A DNA stretch of 64,000 nt from Terriglobia bacterium (GTDB lineage: Bacteria; Acidobacteriota; Terriglobia; Versatilivoradales; Versatilivoraceae). Under the pieces are notes generated by a model. The model was not told the DNA's origin and made no database searches. It saw only the letters and a program-made list of their open reading frames with translations. Both the position numbers and the translations under genes were made by a program. The stretch is from the NCBI GenBank assembly GCA_951813285.1, contig OX638355.1, positions 3,677,136-3,741,135 of the forward strand, given 5' to 3'. Shown in pieces: positions 24,554 to 33,141 of this stretch (the first letter of the stretch is position 1; the number at the start of each line of letters is the position of its first letter).

Positions 24554-26347
24554 CTATCCACTTAGTTTCAGAGTTCTGACAGCTGGTTCGGCAGTTTCAA
24601 GATAAACAATTGCCGGATCGCTGTTCCATAGACGGTTCCTGTACATCACGGCTACAAACAATGCAGGAATTGCGAAGGCATTAAACAGAATGAAATAGAG
24701 TGGTTTGTCGAACAGCCACGCCTCGAGCTTTGCCATGGCATAGGCGTAAGTCACAAAGAAGAGAAAATAGGGGAACCATAAACCCTTGAGGTTCGCTCTC
24801 CCGGGCAAGTAGGAACAGGTGAACGGGATCTTCGGGAACTTAAAAAGGAGGATCTCGATGAGAATCAGTGCAAGGGTAAACCCGTAAGTAAGGTGAAGTA
24901 GTGCGGTTGTCGCGTCCCACACCACCAAATAGGAAGGAAACAACATCGTGAATAGAGGCATGATGCCCAAAACCAGCATGGCTTTATGGACCCCTGAAAT
25001 CGCGCTGGCGTTCCCCTTGTTTTCAGCCAACCTGAAGATCCAGTTGGCTTCCAGTTCTGACGGAACGGTGAAGGCGTATCGCATTCCAGCCAGGACAAAA
25101 AAGGACAGGATCAGCGGCACGGATAGCAGCGGAATGCTTTGTGGATTCCAATCTTCAGATCCACTTCTCGAGAGTGCATCCATCAGCACAACAAACACCA
25201 ATGCCATTCCCACACTGAAATACCCACCCAGAAAAATACGGTGCTTCTGGCTTCTCAGGAGCGTTTTTGCAACAAAGTAGAATGTGGCACGCTCTGTTTC
25301 ATTCCTCAACACCAAGCGATCAAAGATGGCGGTTAAGAAGCGAATACCCTTCGCAGGCCGGCGCACTGTCTCCATGGACTCCCACGACTCCTGAACCTGC
25401 CTCTTGTAGGCAATCAGGTATGTCAGAAGACAGCAAAGGGCCGTCATCGTCAGTGCTGTTAGACCAATTCGGGATTCAAGCCGAAAGTCTCCACTGCCAA
25501 GAAGCATTTGATAGAGACCGAGGTACCACATGGGGGGGGAAAGGGTCTGAAAGAGTTCGTTATGCTGCAGACTCTCAAAACTGAAGATCAACTTGGGGAA
25601 AAGGAAGAACACTGAAAGCAGACTCATCATCATCAGCAGCTGTACAGCACGAGAAACACAGCGAAGCATCTCGCTTCTGAACAGATTAATCAGAATTCCC
25701 TGGATCGAAACCACCGAAAAGAAAGCAAAAGCACTTCCGGCCATAACGCTCAAAGCGTGCGCCAAAACAAACCAGCCTGCAAAGACCAGTCTGGCTTGCT
25801 CCTGAATCTGTTCACGCTCACCGGACTCCAGAATGAACCGTCCTTCATGAAGCAGTGAACCCATGTTGGCATTAACAACCAGAGGAAACAGCACTGTCGG
25901 AATGGCGTTGACTGTCAGTGTGAACAGGAGAAGCAAGAGAACGAGAGCCAGCCCCTTGCATGTGAGCAACGTTCTCATCCGGACGGGGAGTGGAGTGAGA
26001 ATATTGTAGTCTTTGCGAGTGGGAAACAAAGTATCCCAATTGAGCACCGCCACAAACGCGATCACAAGCATGGAGAATGAGAGAAAGAAAAACTTGTCCT
26101 CTAAGGTAGCTTCCTGATGAACAGACAGAGGGAAGTGGGCCAGGAGAAACGCATACTTGCGAGCCAGGCTAACCGAGATGAAGATCCCTGGAACCATCAG
26201 GAGAGCCAGGACATGCGTCAGGGTTACTTCCGTCCCGGTTTGTGGGGTTAGTAGGTCACTGCGAAAAAACTGGCTGAAGAAGTGGCGGGTGAGTAGAAAA
26301 ACGGGACCCCGTCTTTCCGGACCCAGGAAGATTGCAAAAAAGCCCAT
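24554..26347 (-). CDS. Large polytopic membrane protein, probable permease partner of the adjacent ABC ATPase
   Basis: About 597 residues with roughly 12 or more hydrophobic segments and no recognised enzymatic motif. The start lies within 10 bp of the stop of the ATPase gene (a GTG at 26353 is an alternative start), so the two are translationally coupled and should form an ABC-2-type exporter. A segment resembling FLLTRHFFSQFFRSDLLTP at the N-terminus is soluble; a long cytoplasmic linker lies near 325-355. Twice the size of usual ABC-2 permeases, so it may hold two fused halves. Substrate unknown. Confidence 0.7.
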   Translation of the reverse strand: MGFFAIFLGPERRGPVFLLTRHFFSQFFRSDLLTPQTGTEVTLTHVLALLMVPGIFISVSLARKYAFLLAHFPLSVHQEATLEDKFFFLSFSMLVIAFVAVLNWDTLFPTRKDYNILTPLPVRMRTLLTCKGLALVLLLLLFTLTVNAIPTVLFPLVVNANMGSLLHEGRFILESGEREQIQEQARLVFAGWFVLAHALSVMAGSAFAFFSVVSIQGILINLFRSEMLRCVSRAVQLLMMMSLLSVFFLFPKLIFSFESLQHNELFQTLSPPMWYLGLYQMLLGSGDFRLESRIGLTALTMTALCCLLTYLIAYKRQVQESWESMETVRRPAKGIRFLTAIFDRLVLRNETERATFYFVAKTLLRSQKHRIFLGGYFSVGMALVFVVLMDALSRSGSEDWNPQSIPLLSVPLILSFFVLAGMRYAFTVPSELEANWIFRLAENKGNASAISGVHKAMLVLGIMPLFTMLFPSYLVVWDATTALLHLTYGFTLALILIEILLFKFPKIPFTCSYLPGRANLKGLWFPYFLFFVTYAYAMAKLEAWLFDKPLYFILFNAFAIPALFVAVMYRNRLWNSDPAIVYLETAEPAVRTLKLSG

Positions 26348-26354
26348 GATCACA

Positions 26355-27125
26355 TCAGTATTTCATGACGTCCACAATGTTGCGCGCCACATGGTTTGCG
26401 TCCTCTTGGTGCACCAGCTCGGTGAACACGTCCTCGAGTGAGGGTCTTCGCATCAAGGTTCTCAAGTGGTCGATCGAGTCATTCGCAACAACCCTTCCCC
26501 GGTAGAGAATTACGACTTTCGAGCAAAGCTTCTCGACGACATCGAGGAGATGAGAACAGTAAAGGACGATCTTGCTCTCCTCAGCCAACGTCTGGACAAG
26601 GCTCCTCAGAACTAAGCCCGACCCAATGTCCAGCCCAGAATCTGGCTCATCAAATATGACAACGTCAGGGTTGTGGAGCAAAGCAGCAGAGATCAAGATC
26701 TTTCGTCGCATTCCATTGGAGTAAGCTGAAATAGCAGAGTGGCGGTAGGGGTGGAGCGAAAACAACCGCAGAAATGCATCGATTTTTTCGTTCAGCAACC
26801 TTTCCGGAATAGAGCGCAGTCGACCGATCAACTGCAAGTATTCAGTTCCCGTCAGATAGGGATAAAGATGGGACTCCTCGGGAACAAAGCCCAAGCGCCT
26901 TTTGTATCCGTTAAGGTCAACTTGGATTGGTTGGCCGTTGAAAAGGATCTGTCCGTGAGACGGTTCTAGCAGAGTGGTCAGCATCTTCACTGTTGTGCTT
27001 TTGCCCGAGCCGTTCGGTCCCAAATACCCAACGACTTCTCCGGGCTTCACCTCAAATGTGACCCGGTTAACTACCGGAATGCCGCGGTATCGCTTGGTGA
27101 GTCTCTCGGCTCTTAGCACGGTCAC
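26355..27125 (-). CDS. ABC transporter ATP-binding protein (ABC-2 / NatA type)
   Basis: 256 residues. Walker A GPNGSGKST, Q-loop region LGFVPEESHLYPYLTG, signature YSNGMRRKILISAALL (a variant of LSGGQ, common in this branch), Walker B VVIFDEPDSGLD and H-loop YCSHLLD. GTG start with AAGGGAAGTGACC nearby. It is the first gene of the minus-strand run inside the 16-28 kb region and pairs with the large membrane protein downstream. Confidence 0.93.
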   Translation of the reverse strand: MTVLRAERLTKRYRGIPVVNRVTFEVKPGEVVGYLGPNGSGKSTTVKMLTTLLEPSHGQILFNGQPIQVDLNGYKRRLGFVPEESHLYPYLTGTEYLQLIGRLRSIPERLLNEKIDAFLRLFSLHPYRHSAISAYSNGMRRKILISAALLHNPDVVIFDEPDSGLDIGSGLVLRSLVQTLAEESKIVLYCSHLLDVVEKLCSKVVILYRGRVVANDSIDHLRTLMRRPSLEDVFTELVHQEDANHVARNIVDVMKY

Positions 27126-27528
27126 TTCCCTTAAGGTTATGGAGTCAGGTCTCTGCGGTTCGGCTTAGATGACTTACTGCAATTACTGTGCCATCAGGAT
27201 CAATGTATTAACTCTTTGTGAAACAGAGGAATACGGGATTCAAGCTCAACTGTCTGGTCCCATCCCTGTCCGCACCTGGGACTCGCACGTCCCAATTTCG
27301 GACACTCTCGAAAAATTTACTATCAGAGGAAAGCGAGTTGACCAGGAGGGAACAGCATCCAGTTCGTTGTTGCTGCTCAAAGATTCTAGGAGTCTGTTGA
27401 TTGGGAATGGATAGTTTCAACACATATGAGGGGCACCTGTGGGGCATCTCTACGTACTTTCAGAAAGCAACACATTTACATTCAATAGTTTATGGTGTTC
27501 GTAGGGGAGTCCCCGTCACTCATGAAAC
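27126..27528. other. 403-bp gap, nothing recognised
   Basis: No coding frame that looks real, no repeat shared with other gaps. It separates the minus-strand ATPase from the plus-strand hypothetical gene and should hold both promoters, but none stands out. Confidence 0.4.
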
Positions 27529-28113
27529 ATGGGTGACCACACGGGGGAGATAAAGCGCTCGTTTCAAGACCCGAATAAGGTAGCCTATAAGACGCCTTAC
27601 AAAAAATGGCGTGCAGCCGCGATTCACGTGGAACCTGGAAAAATTGAAGTCTACAACCGCAAGGACCGGGTTTTGGTGGCTGAGTTCACTGAAGCGGCCA
27701 GTGTCGAGCATAAGGCCCAACATCGGCGAAGATTGAGAGAGGCTCAGTTGTTTGGAACAACCGTGATGGGAGCATACTTGACTGAATTCGCTAGGGCCAG
27801 GGCGTACGCGGGAGACGTAGGCATCACGCGAGATGGCGAAGTTTTTGAAAGGAAAATCAACCGCAAACGAATGGGGATAGTGTTGGGGGTCCTTGGGGGT
27901 ATCACTGCAGCCGTTGCATTGACGAAGGCGAAAGAACCGTATACCGAAATCACTTATGGGAACCAGACGATCCGCTTGCGGGTGAATCAGGACGATCTTG
28001 TCCGGTTCGAACACTCGCTGAAACCTTTTGGCAAGACGGATCGCCAAAGTGAATCAGGCAACTCCGGCAGACTCTCTTTTCACGAAGTTGTCGCAATCTC
28101 CCGCTTCCCATAA
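27529..28113 (+). CDS. Hypothetical protein with one membrane segment
   Basis: Unrecognised 194-residue protein. The N-terminal half is basic and charged (KKWRAAAIHVEPGKIEVYN), followed by a hydrophobic glycine-rich segment (MGIVLGVLGGITAAVAL, about 125-141) and a soluble tail ending in YTEITYGNQTIRLRVNQDD. The antisense frame is also open, but the plus-strand product has the more protein-like composition. No clear ribosome site, so the start is uncertain. It stands alone on the plus strand beside the decayed integrase. Confidence 0.5.
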   Translation: MGDHTGEIKRSFQDPNKVAYKTPYKKWRAAAIHVEPGKIEVYNRKDRVLVAEFTEAASVEHKAQHRRRLREAQLFGTTVMGAYLTEFARARAYAGDVGITRDGEVFERKINRKRMGIVLGVLGGITAAVALTKAKEPYTEITYGNQTIRLRVNQDDLVRFEHSLKPFGKTDRQSESGNSGRLSFHEVVAISRFP

Positions 28114-28224
28114 GACCCTCTGTGTTAACTTCCGACCTTCTCTCTCAGGACGTGGCGCTGGAGGACGTGCTGCACTCTGGCCGGACACACCAATCCCAGA
28201 ACCACCCGGATCTATGTAGACTAA
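28107..28224 (+). pseudogene. Frameshifted tyrosine recombinase (integrase) C-terminal remnant
   Basis: Frame one reads TSDLLSQDVALEDV up to 28169; after a single-base surplus the next frame reads LAGHTNPRTTRIYVD and stops at TAA 28222-28224. Together these match the C-terminal signature of tyrosine recombinases, with the conserved GH and the catalytic Tyr (codon 28213-28215). The N-terminal and core domains are absent. Only about 35 codons survive. Confidence 0.75.
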
Positions 28225-28663
28225 AGATCTCCGATCCCCAGCACGGGCAGTTTGCCACTACACTTGACGGCATCGGACTCAGGGTTGATACGCGGCTGAC
28301 CTGTCCGTCAGTAACTGTTCGGCCAAGCCGTGGAGTCCATCTGCTGTCCGGGGGAGGCGTAGCGAGCTGAACCGACGGATCGCCTGTGATTTCAGGCACC
28401 TCCAACCTTGTCCGGGTCCAAGCCATCACGGCCTGACCGAACAGTTACGTCCGTCAACGTCCTGGATGGTCCAATGGATTCCTGTTCAATTAGAGGGATT
28501 TAATGAGGGGATTGAAGCGGACTGATCCACCTTAAGTCTTTTATATATATTATTTTACAACTGAATGATTTCAGCCGCGTAGGCGGCGGATTAAGAACTG
28601 CGTCCCCGAAGGCAAGACCTCCCCAAAGGAACGCCATACATGTGCGGAGGCGGAAGCTGGCGG
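28225..28663. other. 439-bp gap with a miniature element and an AT-rich tract
   Basis: Contains the IS66-like miniature element (28311-28448), an unusually AT-rich stretch (TTTTATATATATTATTTTAC, about 28539-28558) and a short GC-rich repeat piece (AGCCGCGTAGGCGGCG) like those at 13.7 and 52.6 kb. No gene. Confidence 0.55.
28303..28456. mobile_element. 138-bp miniature element with IS66-like ends and 8-bp target duplication
   Basis: Terminal inverted repeats at 28311-28332 and 28427-28448 match at 20 of 22 positions and begin GTAACTGTTCGG. Directly flanking them on both sides is GTCCGTCA (28303-28310 and 28449-28456), an 8-bp target duplication. GTAA-starting ends with 8-bp duplications are the hallmark of the IS66 family. 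The interior has no transposase frame, so it is a non-autonomous (MITE-like) element. Confidence 0.8.
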
Positions 28664-30019
28664 CTATAGCGACAGCTTCCAGGGCTCCCGATAGTTCACG
28701 GCGGTCATGGCTTCCGCTTCGGGATCGCCAATCACCTGTTCCTTGTCCGCGTCCCAGCGGACCTGGCGTCCCAGACGCTGGGCGATATTGCCCAGGTGGC
28801 AGGCAATGACCGAGTTGTGTCCGATTTCAACGTCCGCCACCGGAGCTTCTCGGGAGCGCATGCAATCCAGGAAGTTCTGCACATGGTCGGGAGTGTAATC
28901 CCGCCCTACCCTCTGCCGTGGCAATCCCGTGGCCTTGTAAGTGCGCTGCCTGCCGTCGAATCTCCGGGTTTCGGGAAACACCTCCCAGCCGAAGCGGTCC
29001 ACCACCAGAACCCCGTTTTCTCCATGAAAGGCAACCCCGTGCTCACGCGCCTCCGGTCCGCGCCCCACACCCAGGGCGTGTTCCCAGAGCATGGTGAAAT
29101 GGGGGAAGGCCCAGGTGACCTGCTGGGTATCCGGGGTCTCCATGGCGTCCTCTGGGTAGGCGAATTTTCCTCCGGCGGAAAACGCCGAGCCAGGCGCCTT
29201 GACCCCCATGCCCCAGTTGGCGATATCGACCATGTGAGCCCCCCAGTCGGTCATCAATCCCCCAGAATAATCCCAGTACCAGCGGAAGGTAAAATGGAAC
29301 CGGTTGGGGTTGAAGGGTTGGCTTCTGGCCGGGCCCAGCCACAGGTTGTAGTCCACCCGGGCGGGTGGGGAAGCATCGGGAGCCTTGGGGGTGGCCGCCT
29401 TCCAATCCAGATAGGCCCAGGTCCGGACCAGGCGAATCCTCCCAAGCTGCCCGGACTTCACATACTCCACCGCCTGAGCGAATTGGGGAGCACTCCGCTG
29501 TTGGGTCCCGACCTGGACCACTCGCTGGTAGAGCCGAGCGGCTCTGACCATGGTTCGACCCTCCCGAATGGTCAAGGAGAGCGGTTTCTCCACGTAGATG
29601 TCCTTTCCGGCTTGGCAGGCTGCCACTGTTTGGAGGGCATGCCAGTGATCGGGACTGGCCACGATGACGGCATCCAAATCCTTCAAGTCCAGGATCTGCC
29701 GGAAGTCACGGGTCTGCAAGGGCATGGGGCCGCCGGCCGTCTCAACCGCACGCAGCGCTTTCGAGATGTGTCCATCGTCCACGTCGCAGAGGGCCGTGCA
29801 GCGCACCCTGTCCACCTTGAGAAAGTATTCCAGCAACCTGCGGCCTCTCCCCCCGCAACCGATAAGGCCAACCAGAATCCGGTCGTTGGCGCCCAGGACT
29901 TCGGAAGGCGCCGGAGGCCCCGCCCGGAGAGGTCGACTGGATGCGAAGTAGCCCGAGGCGCCCACTCCGGCGATTCCGATGGACTGGCGCAGGAAGTTGC
30001 GACGGCTCTGATGGGTCAT
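28664..30019 (-). CDS. Tat-exported Gfo/Idh/MocA family oxidoreductase
   Basis: 451 residues. A twin-arginine signal (SRRNFLRQSIGIAGVGASG) is followed by the NAD(P)-binding Rossmann fold (VGLIGCGGRGRRLLEYF, CDVDDGHI, VIVASPDHWHALQ) and the family EKP motif (DIYVEKPLSLT, with the conserved Lys). The second domain contains the conserved GGLMTDWGAHMVDIANWGMG segment. Such secreted members with bound cofactor are common in Acidobacteriota and Planctomycetes and probably act on sugars or inositol-like polyols in the periplasm. Divergent from the ACT-domain gene. Confidence 0.93.
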   Translation of the reverse strand: MTHQSRRNFLRQSIGIAGVGASGYFASSRPLRAGPPAPSEVLGANDRILVGLIGCGGRGRRLLEYFLKVDRVRCTALCDVDDGHISKALRAVETAGGPMPLQTRDFRQILDLKDLDAVIVASPDHWHALQTVAACQAGKDIYVEKPLSLTIREGRTMVRAARLYQRVVQVGTQQRSAPQFAQAVEYVKSGQLGRIRLVRTWAYLDWKAATPKAPDASPPARVDYNLWLGPARSQPFNPNRFHFTFRWYWDYSGGLMTDWGAHMVDIANWGMGVKAPGSAFSAGGKFAYPEDAMETPDTQQVTWAFPHFTMLWEHALGVGRGPEAREHGVAFHGENGVLVVDRFGWEVFPETRRFDGRQRTYKATGLPRQRVGRDYTPDHVQNFLDCMRSREAPVADVEIGHNSVIACHLGNIAQRLGRQVRWDADKEQVIGDPEAEAMTAVNYREPWKLSL

Positions 30020-30338
30020 GGAGGTTTCCTTGATTCAAGCGAAAATCGGTCCTCGACTGTCGAATTGAGACTCGATTCCGCGGTTCCGTGTTTGTATGTA
30101 ACGACTTTTTTGGCAATTCCCAGGGTTGAGAATACTCGCTTTGGGGGGAACCCCGCAACAGGCGTTGGGAATCGGGCAACGAGCCTTGCGCGGGCCTCTT
30201 TTTTCTTTTGTTTCAGGCGAAACGGGTGCGCTGCCATCGCAGCCCTCCGGCCCAGCCGCGGTTGACTTGAATAAGGCCTTGCTTTAGATTCGACACGTTG
30301 GAGGTTTTCCCGTTTGAAACCTCTGAGGTGGCCTCAGA
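30020..30338. other. 319-bp divergent intergenic region
   Basis: Lies between the divergent oxidoreductase and ACT-domain genes and must hold both promoters; no convincing -35/-10 pair or repeat was recognised. Confidence 0.4.
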
Positions 30339-30998
30339 ATGAAAGCAGAATCCATCGCCTTGCTGATCCAAGCCCATGATCGCGCCGGGGTTCTTTTTCA
30401 ACTCACCCGAACCATCGCGACGCACGGAGCCAATATCAGCTCGGTCGACATCGTGAAGCGGCAGACCCATGCGGCCTGCGTTTATCTCGAACTCCGCGAC
30501 GTCACGGCGGTGGACGCCATCATCCGGGACCTGAGGGCGCTCGAAGTGGTGACTTCGGTAGACTCCCTGGATCCATTGCTCAAGGTCTATGGCAAGCGGA
30601 TCATCATCATCGGCGGCGGGGCCCAGGTGGGACAGGTGGCGCTGGGAGCCATCAGCGAAGCCGACCGGCACAACCTGCGGGGCGAGAGGATATCGGTGGA
30701 CACCATCGCGCTGGTGGGGGAAGAGGACATCGCGGCCGCGGTGCGGTCAGTGGCCCTGTTGCCGCGGGCAAAGGTACTGGTCATGGCCGGAGCCATCATG
30801 GGGGGAGACATCACCCGGGCGGTTCAGGAAATCAAGGGGCAGGGAATTACCGTGCTGTCCCTAAACATGGCCGGAACCGTGCCCGAGGCGGCCGATCTGA
30901 TCGTGAGCGACCCCGTGCAAGCCGGTGTCATGGCAGTTATGGCAGCTGCCGATACGGCCAACTTCGACATCACCCTGCAGCGCTCGAGACGTTACTGA
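30339..30998 (+). CDS. ACT domain protein with DUF5612-like C-terminal domain
   Basis: 219 residues. The N-terminal ACT domain (about 1-85) reads IALLIQAHDRAGVLFQLTR then ANISSVDIV, a small-molecule binding fold normally sensing amino acids. The rest (about 88-219) resembles DUF5612, with GKRIIIIGGGAQVGQVALGA, ALVGEEDIAAAVRSV and VLVMAGAIMGGDITRAV. Function unknown; probably a ligand-responsive regulator. It is 24 bp ahead of the FAH-family dehydratase and likely co-transcribed. Confidence 0.82.
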   Translation: MKAESIALLIQAHDRAGVLFQLTRTIATHGANISSVDIVKRQTHAACVYLELRDVTAVDAIIRDLRALEVVTSVDSLDPLLKVYGKRIIIIGGGAQVGQVALGAISEADRHNLRGERISVDTIALVGEEDIAAAVRSVALLPRAKVLVMAGAIMGGDITRAVQEIKGQGITVLSLNMAGTVPEAADLIVSDPVQAGVMAVMAAADTANFDITLQRSRRY

Positions 30999-31022
30999 TT
31001 TCATTTCAGTGAGGAGACATTC

Positions 31023-31928
31023 ATGAAACTGGCCCAAATCCATGACCCCGAAATCGGGCTTCACCTGGCAAGAGTCGAGAATGAGAGTGTCTACCCGGTC
31101 CGGGCAGACGGCAACGGACTGCGCACGCTGCTGGACTACGCCCGTGGAGCCGACCGGGAGGGGGTCACTCTTACGGATCTGGTGGAAAGGCACTGTTCCT
31201 CCCAACCCCTCTCCTTGACCTGGTCGGAGTTGAACGTTTCGCCGAGTCCGGCAAAGCCCCATGCGGCCATCCCCGTGCACCCTCCGGAGGTCTGGGCCTG
31301 CGGGGTGACCTACAAGAAGAGCGCCGAGTTCCGTGACGGGGACACCCAGGCTCCCGCGGGGATCTACGACTACGTCTATTTTTCCGATCGACCGGAGCTT
31401 TTCTTCAAGGGAACCGAGACCCGATGCACCGGTCCCAACGACTTCATCGGCATACGGAAGGACTCGAAGTTCACCGCAGTGGAGCCGGAATTGGGAGTCC
31501 TGCTGTCGTCCAAACGCGAGATTCTCGGGTACATGGTTTCCAATGACGTCTCGGCCTGGGACATCGAGCGGGAAAACCCCCTTTACCTTCCCCAGTCCAA
31601 GATCTATTCCGGATGCTGCTCCCTGGGCCCGGTCCTGCTGACCGCCGACGAGGTTCCCGACCCCTATGCGCTGTCGATCCGCTGCGAGATCCGCAGAAAC
31701 AACCAGGTCATATTCTCGGGGGACACTCGGCTGAGCATGATGAAGCGAACCATCCAGGAATTGATCGACTGGCTCTTCTATGCCAATCCGGTTCCCAATG
31801 GCACCGTGTTGTTGACCGGTACGGGGATCATCCAGACGGAAGCGGCTGCCCTGCAGGAGGGAGATACCGTCGAAATCACCGTTCCGGAAATCGGCACCCT
31901 CACGAACGAGGCCCGAATCGTGTCCTGA
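31023..31928 (+). CDS. FAH-family 2-keto-3-deoxy-sugar-acid dehydratase-like protein
   Basis: 301 residues with a strong GAGGAG site before the ATG. The motif order VWACGVTYKKSAEFR, RPELFFKGTETR, AVEPELGVLLSSKREILGYMVSNDVSAWDIERENPLYLPQSK and CSLGPVLLTAD fits the 2-keto-3-deoxy-arabinonate/xylonate dehydratase branch of the FAH family (the PEL acidic pair and DVS/DIE acidic residues bind Mg2+). That enzyme yields 2-oxoglutarate semialdehyde in oxidative pentose breakdown. Assignment is by motif resemblance; a hydrolase of another 2-oxo acid remains possible. Confidence 0.78.
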   Translation: MKLAQIHDPEIGLHLARVENESVYPVRADGNGLRTLLDYARGADREGVTLTDLVERHCSSQPLSLTWSELNVSPSPAKPHAAIPVHPPEVWACGVTYKKSAEFRDGDTQAPAGIYDYVYFSDRPELFFKGTETRCTGPNDFIGIRKDSKFTAVEPELGVLLSSKREILGYMVSNDVSAWDIERENPLYLPQSKIYSGCCSLGPVLLTADEVPDPYALSIRCEIRRNNQVIFSGDTRLSMMKRTIQELIDWLFYANPVPNGTVLLTGTGIIQTEAAALQEGDTVEITVPEIGTLTNEARIVS

Positions 31929-32049
31929 CCGAGCCCGGGCTCCGCCGTCCGGTGCGGGTCGCAACTGCCAGAAAAGGGTGCCCTGCCATTTCCATTTTTG
32001 CTATTCTGGCGGAAGGGAGGGGGAGAGGATAGATGGTCTCGAGACAGCC

Positions 32050-33105
32050 ATGCACTTGAAATCGCTCTCCATCGGCTTGCTGCTTGCGGTTACAGGCCTT
32101 CAGGCGGACCTGCCGGAGTATGGGAGCCTGGGGACGGCACGCCTCGTAGCTCAGGCTCCACCGTCCTCGGAAACCGGCAAGCTCCGGATCTACGACGTTC
32201 CGGAACCCGTTGAACAACTGGCCCAAGACCCGGTCGAACGGGAAGAGTTCGATCAAATAGAGCAAACCGGAGACCCGGCCGTGCGCACCCGCCTCGTCGA
32301 AGCCTTCGCACAGAAGTATCCCGAATCCAACTACCTGGGCCAGGCTCACCACATGGCTACCATGGACTACCGGAGCCTGAATCAGCCGGAGAAAATGTTT
32401 GAGCACGGACAGAAAACGCTGCGACATTCGCCCGACAACATTCCGATTCTGGCGCTGATGGCCCTGGCTCACTCCGACAAGGGAGATCCTGACCGGTCCA
32501 TTCAATTGGCCACGCGAGCCCTGGGACGGCTGCGAAGGGTCGTCCGGCCCGCCAATACCGACCAGCAGCAGTGGGAAGCCGAGTACCGCAGCTATATGGC
32601 GCAGAGTCTGGCCGGGTTGGGTCACGCCTATCTGGTCAAGTATGAGATGGAACGACAAGCACCGACGGAGCCTGCACCGCAGCAAGAGAGCTCTGCCGAC
32701 CCGGCTGATCCGGGAACGGACCGGGACCAGCCGAAGAGTCCAAAAACCGCAACGACCGGCGGTTCCAGGCTGACCACACTCCATCTGGCCAGGGCATACG
32801 GATATCTCACCAAATCTCTGAATGAGGAACCGCGTTCCCAGTTCGTTCACTTCCAGCTGGGAGTGGTATCCACCCGCTTGAAGCGATTCCCGCAAGCCAT
32901 CGACGCCTTTGCCCGAGCTTCACTTCTTGAAGGCGGCTATCGGGAGATTTCCCGTCGCAACCTGGAGTCTCTTTACCGAACAACCCACCAGAACTCTCTC
33001 GAAGGCCTGCAAGAACTGCTGGCTCAGGCCCGGGTGGATCTGGCAGGCGGCAACGGCAAGCCCGACGCGGCGTCTGAGGACCCCGCCGCACCCGGCTCGG
33101 AGTAA
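32050..33105 (+). CDS. Secreted tetratricopeptide-repeat protein
   Basis: 351 residues. Signal peptide MHLKSLSIGLLLAVTGLQA; then TPR-like helical pairs (YPESNYLGQAHHMATMDYRS, SPDNIPILALMALAHSDKGD, QFVHFQLGVVSTRLKRFPQAIDAFARA). A Pro/Glu/Asp-rich linker lies around residues 200-235. The ATG at 32050 is chosen because it gives a signal peptide; a start 24 codons earlier does not. A scaffold role in the periplasm is inferred. Followed by ytxJ at 36 bp. Confidence 0.8.
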   Translation: MHLKSLSIGLLLAVTGLQADLPEYGSLGTARLVAQAPPSSETGKLRIYDVPEPVEQLAQDPVEREEFDQIEQTGDPAVRTRLVEAFAQKYPESNYLGQAHHMATMDYRSLNQPEKMFEHGQKTLRHSPDNIPILALMALAHSDKGDPDRSIQLATRALGRLRRVVRPANTDQQQWEAEYRSYMAQSLAGLGHAYLVKYEMERQAPTEPAPQQESSADPADPGTDRDQPKSPKTATTGGSRLTTLHLARAYGYLTKSLNEEPRSQFVHFQLGVVSTRLKRFPQAIDAFARASLLEGGYREISRRNLESLYRTTHQNSLEGLQELLAQARVDLAGGNGKPDAASEDPAAPGSE

Positions 33106-33141
33106 TTGCATTCCAGGTCCTGTGAAGGGAGTGTTTGCGCC

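Noticed and set aside
27520-28047. 175-codon minus-strand open frame
   Set aside because: Antisense to the hypothetical gene at 27529-28113, whose product has the more credible composition and membrane segment.
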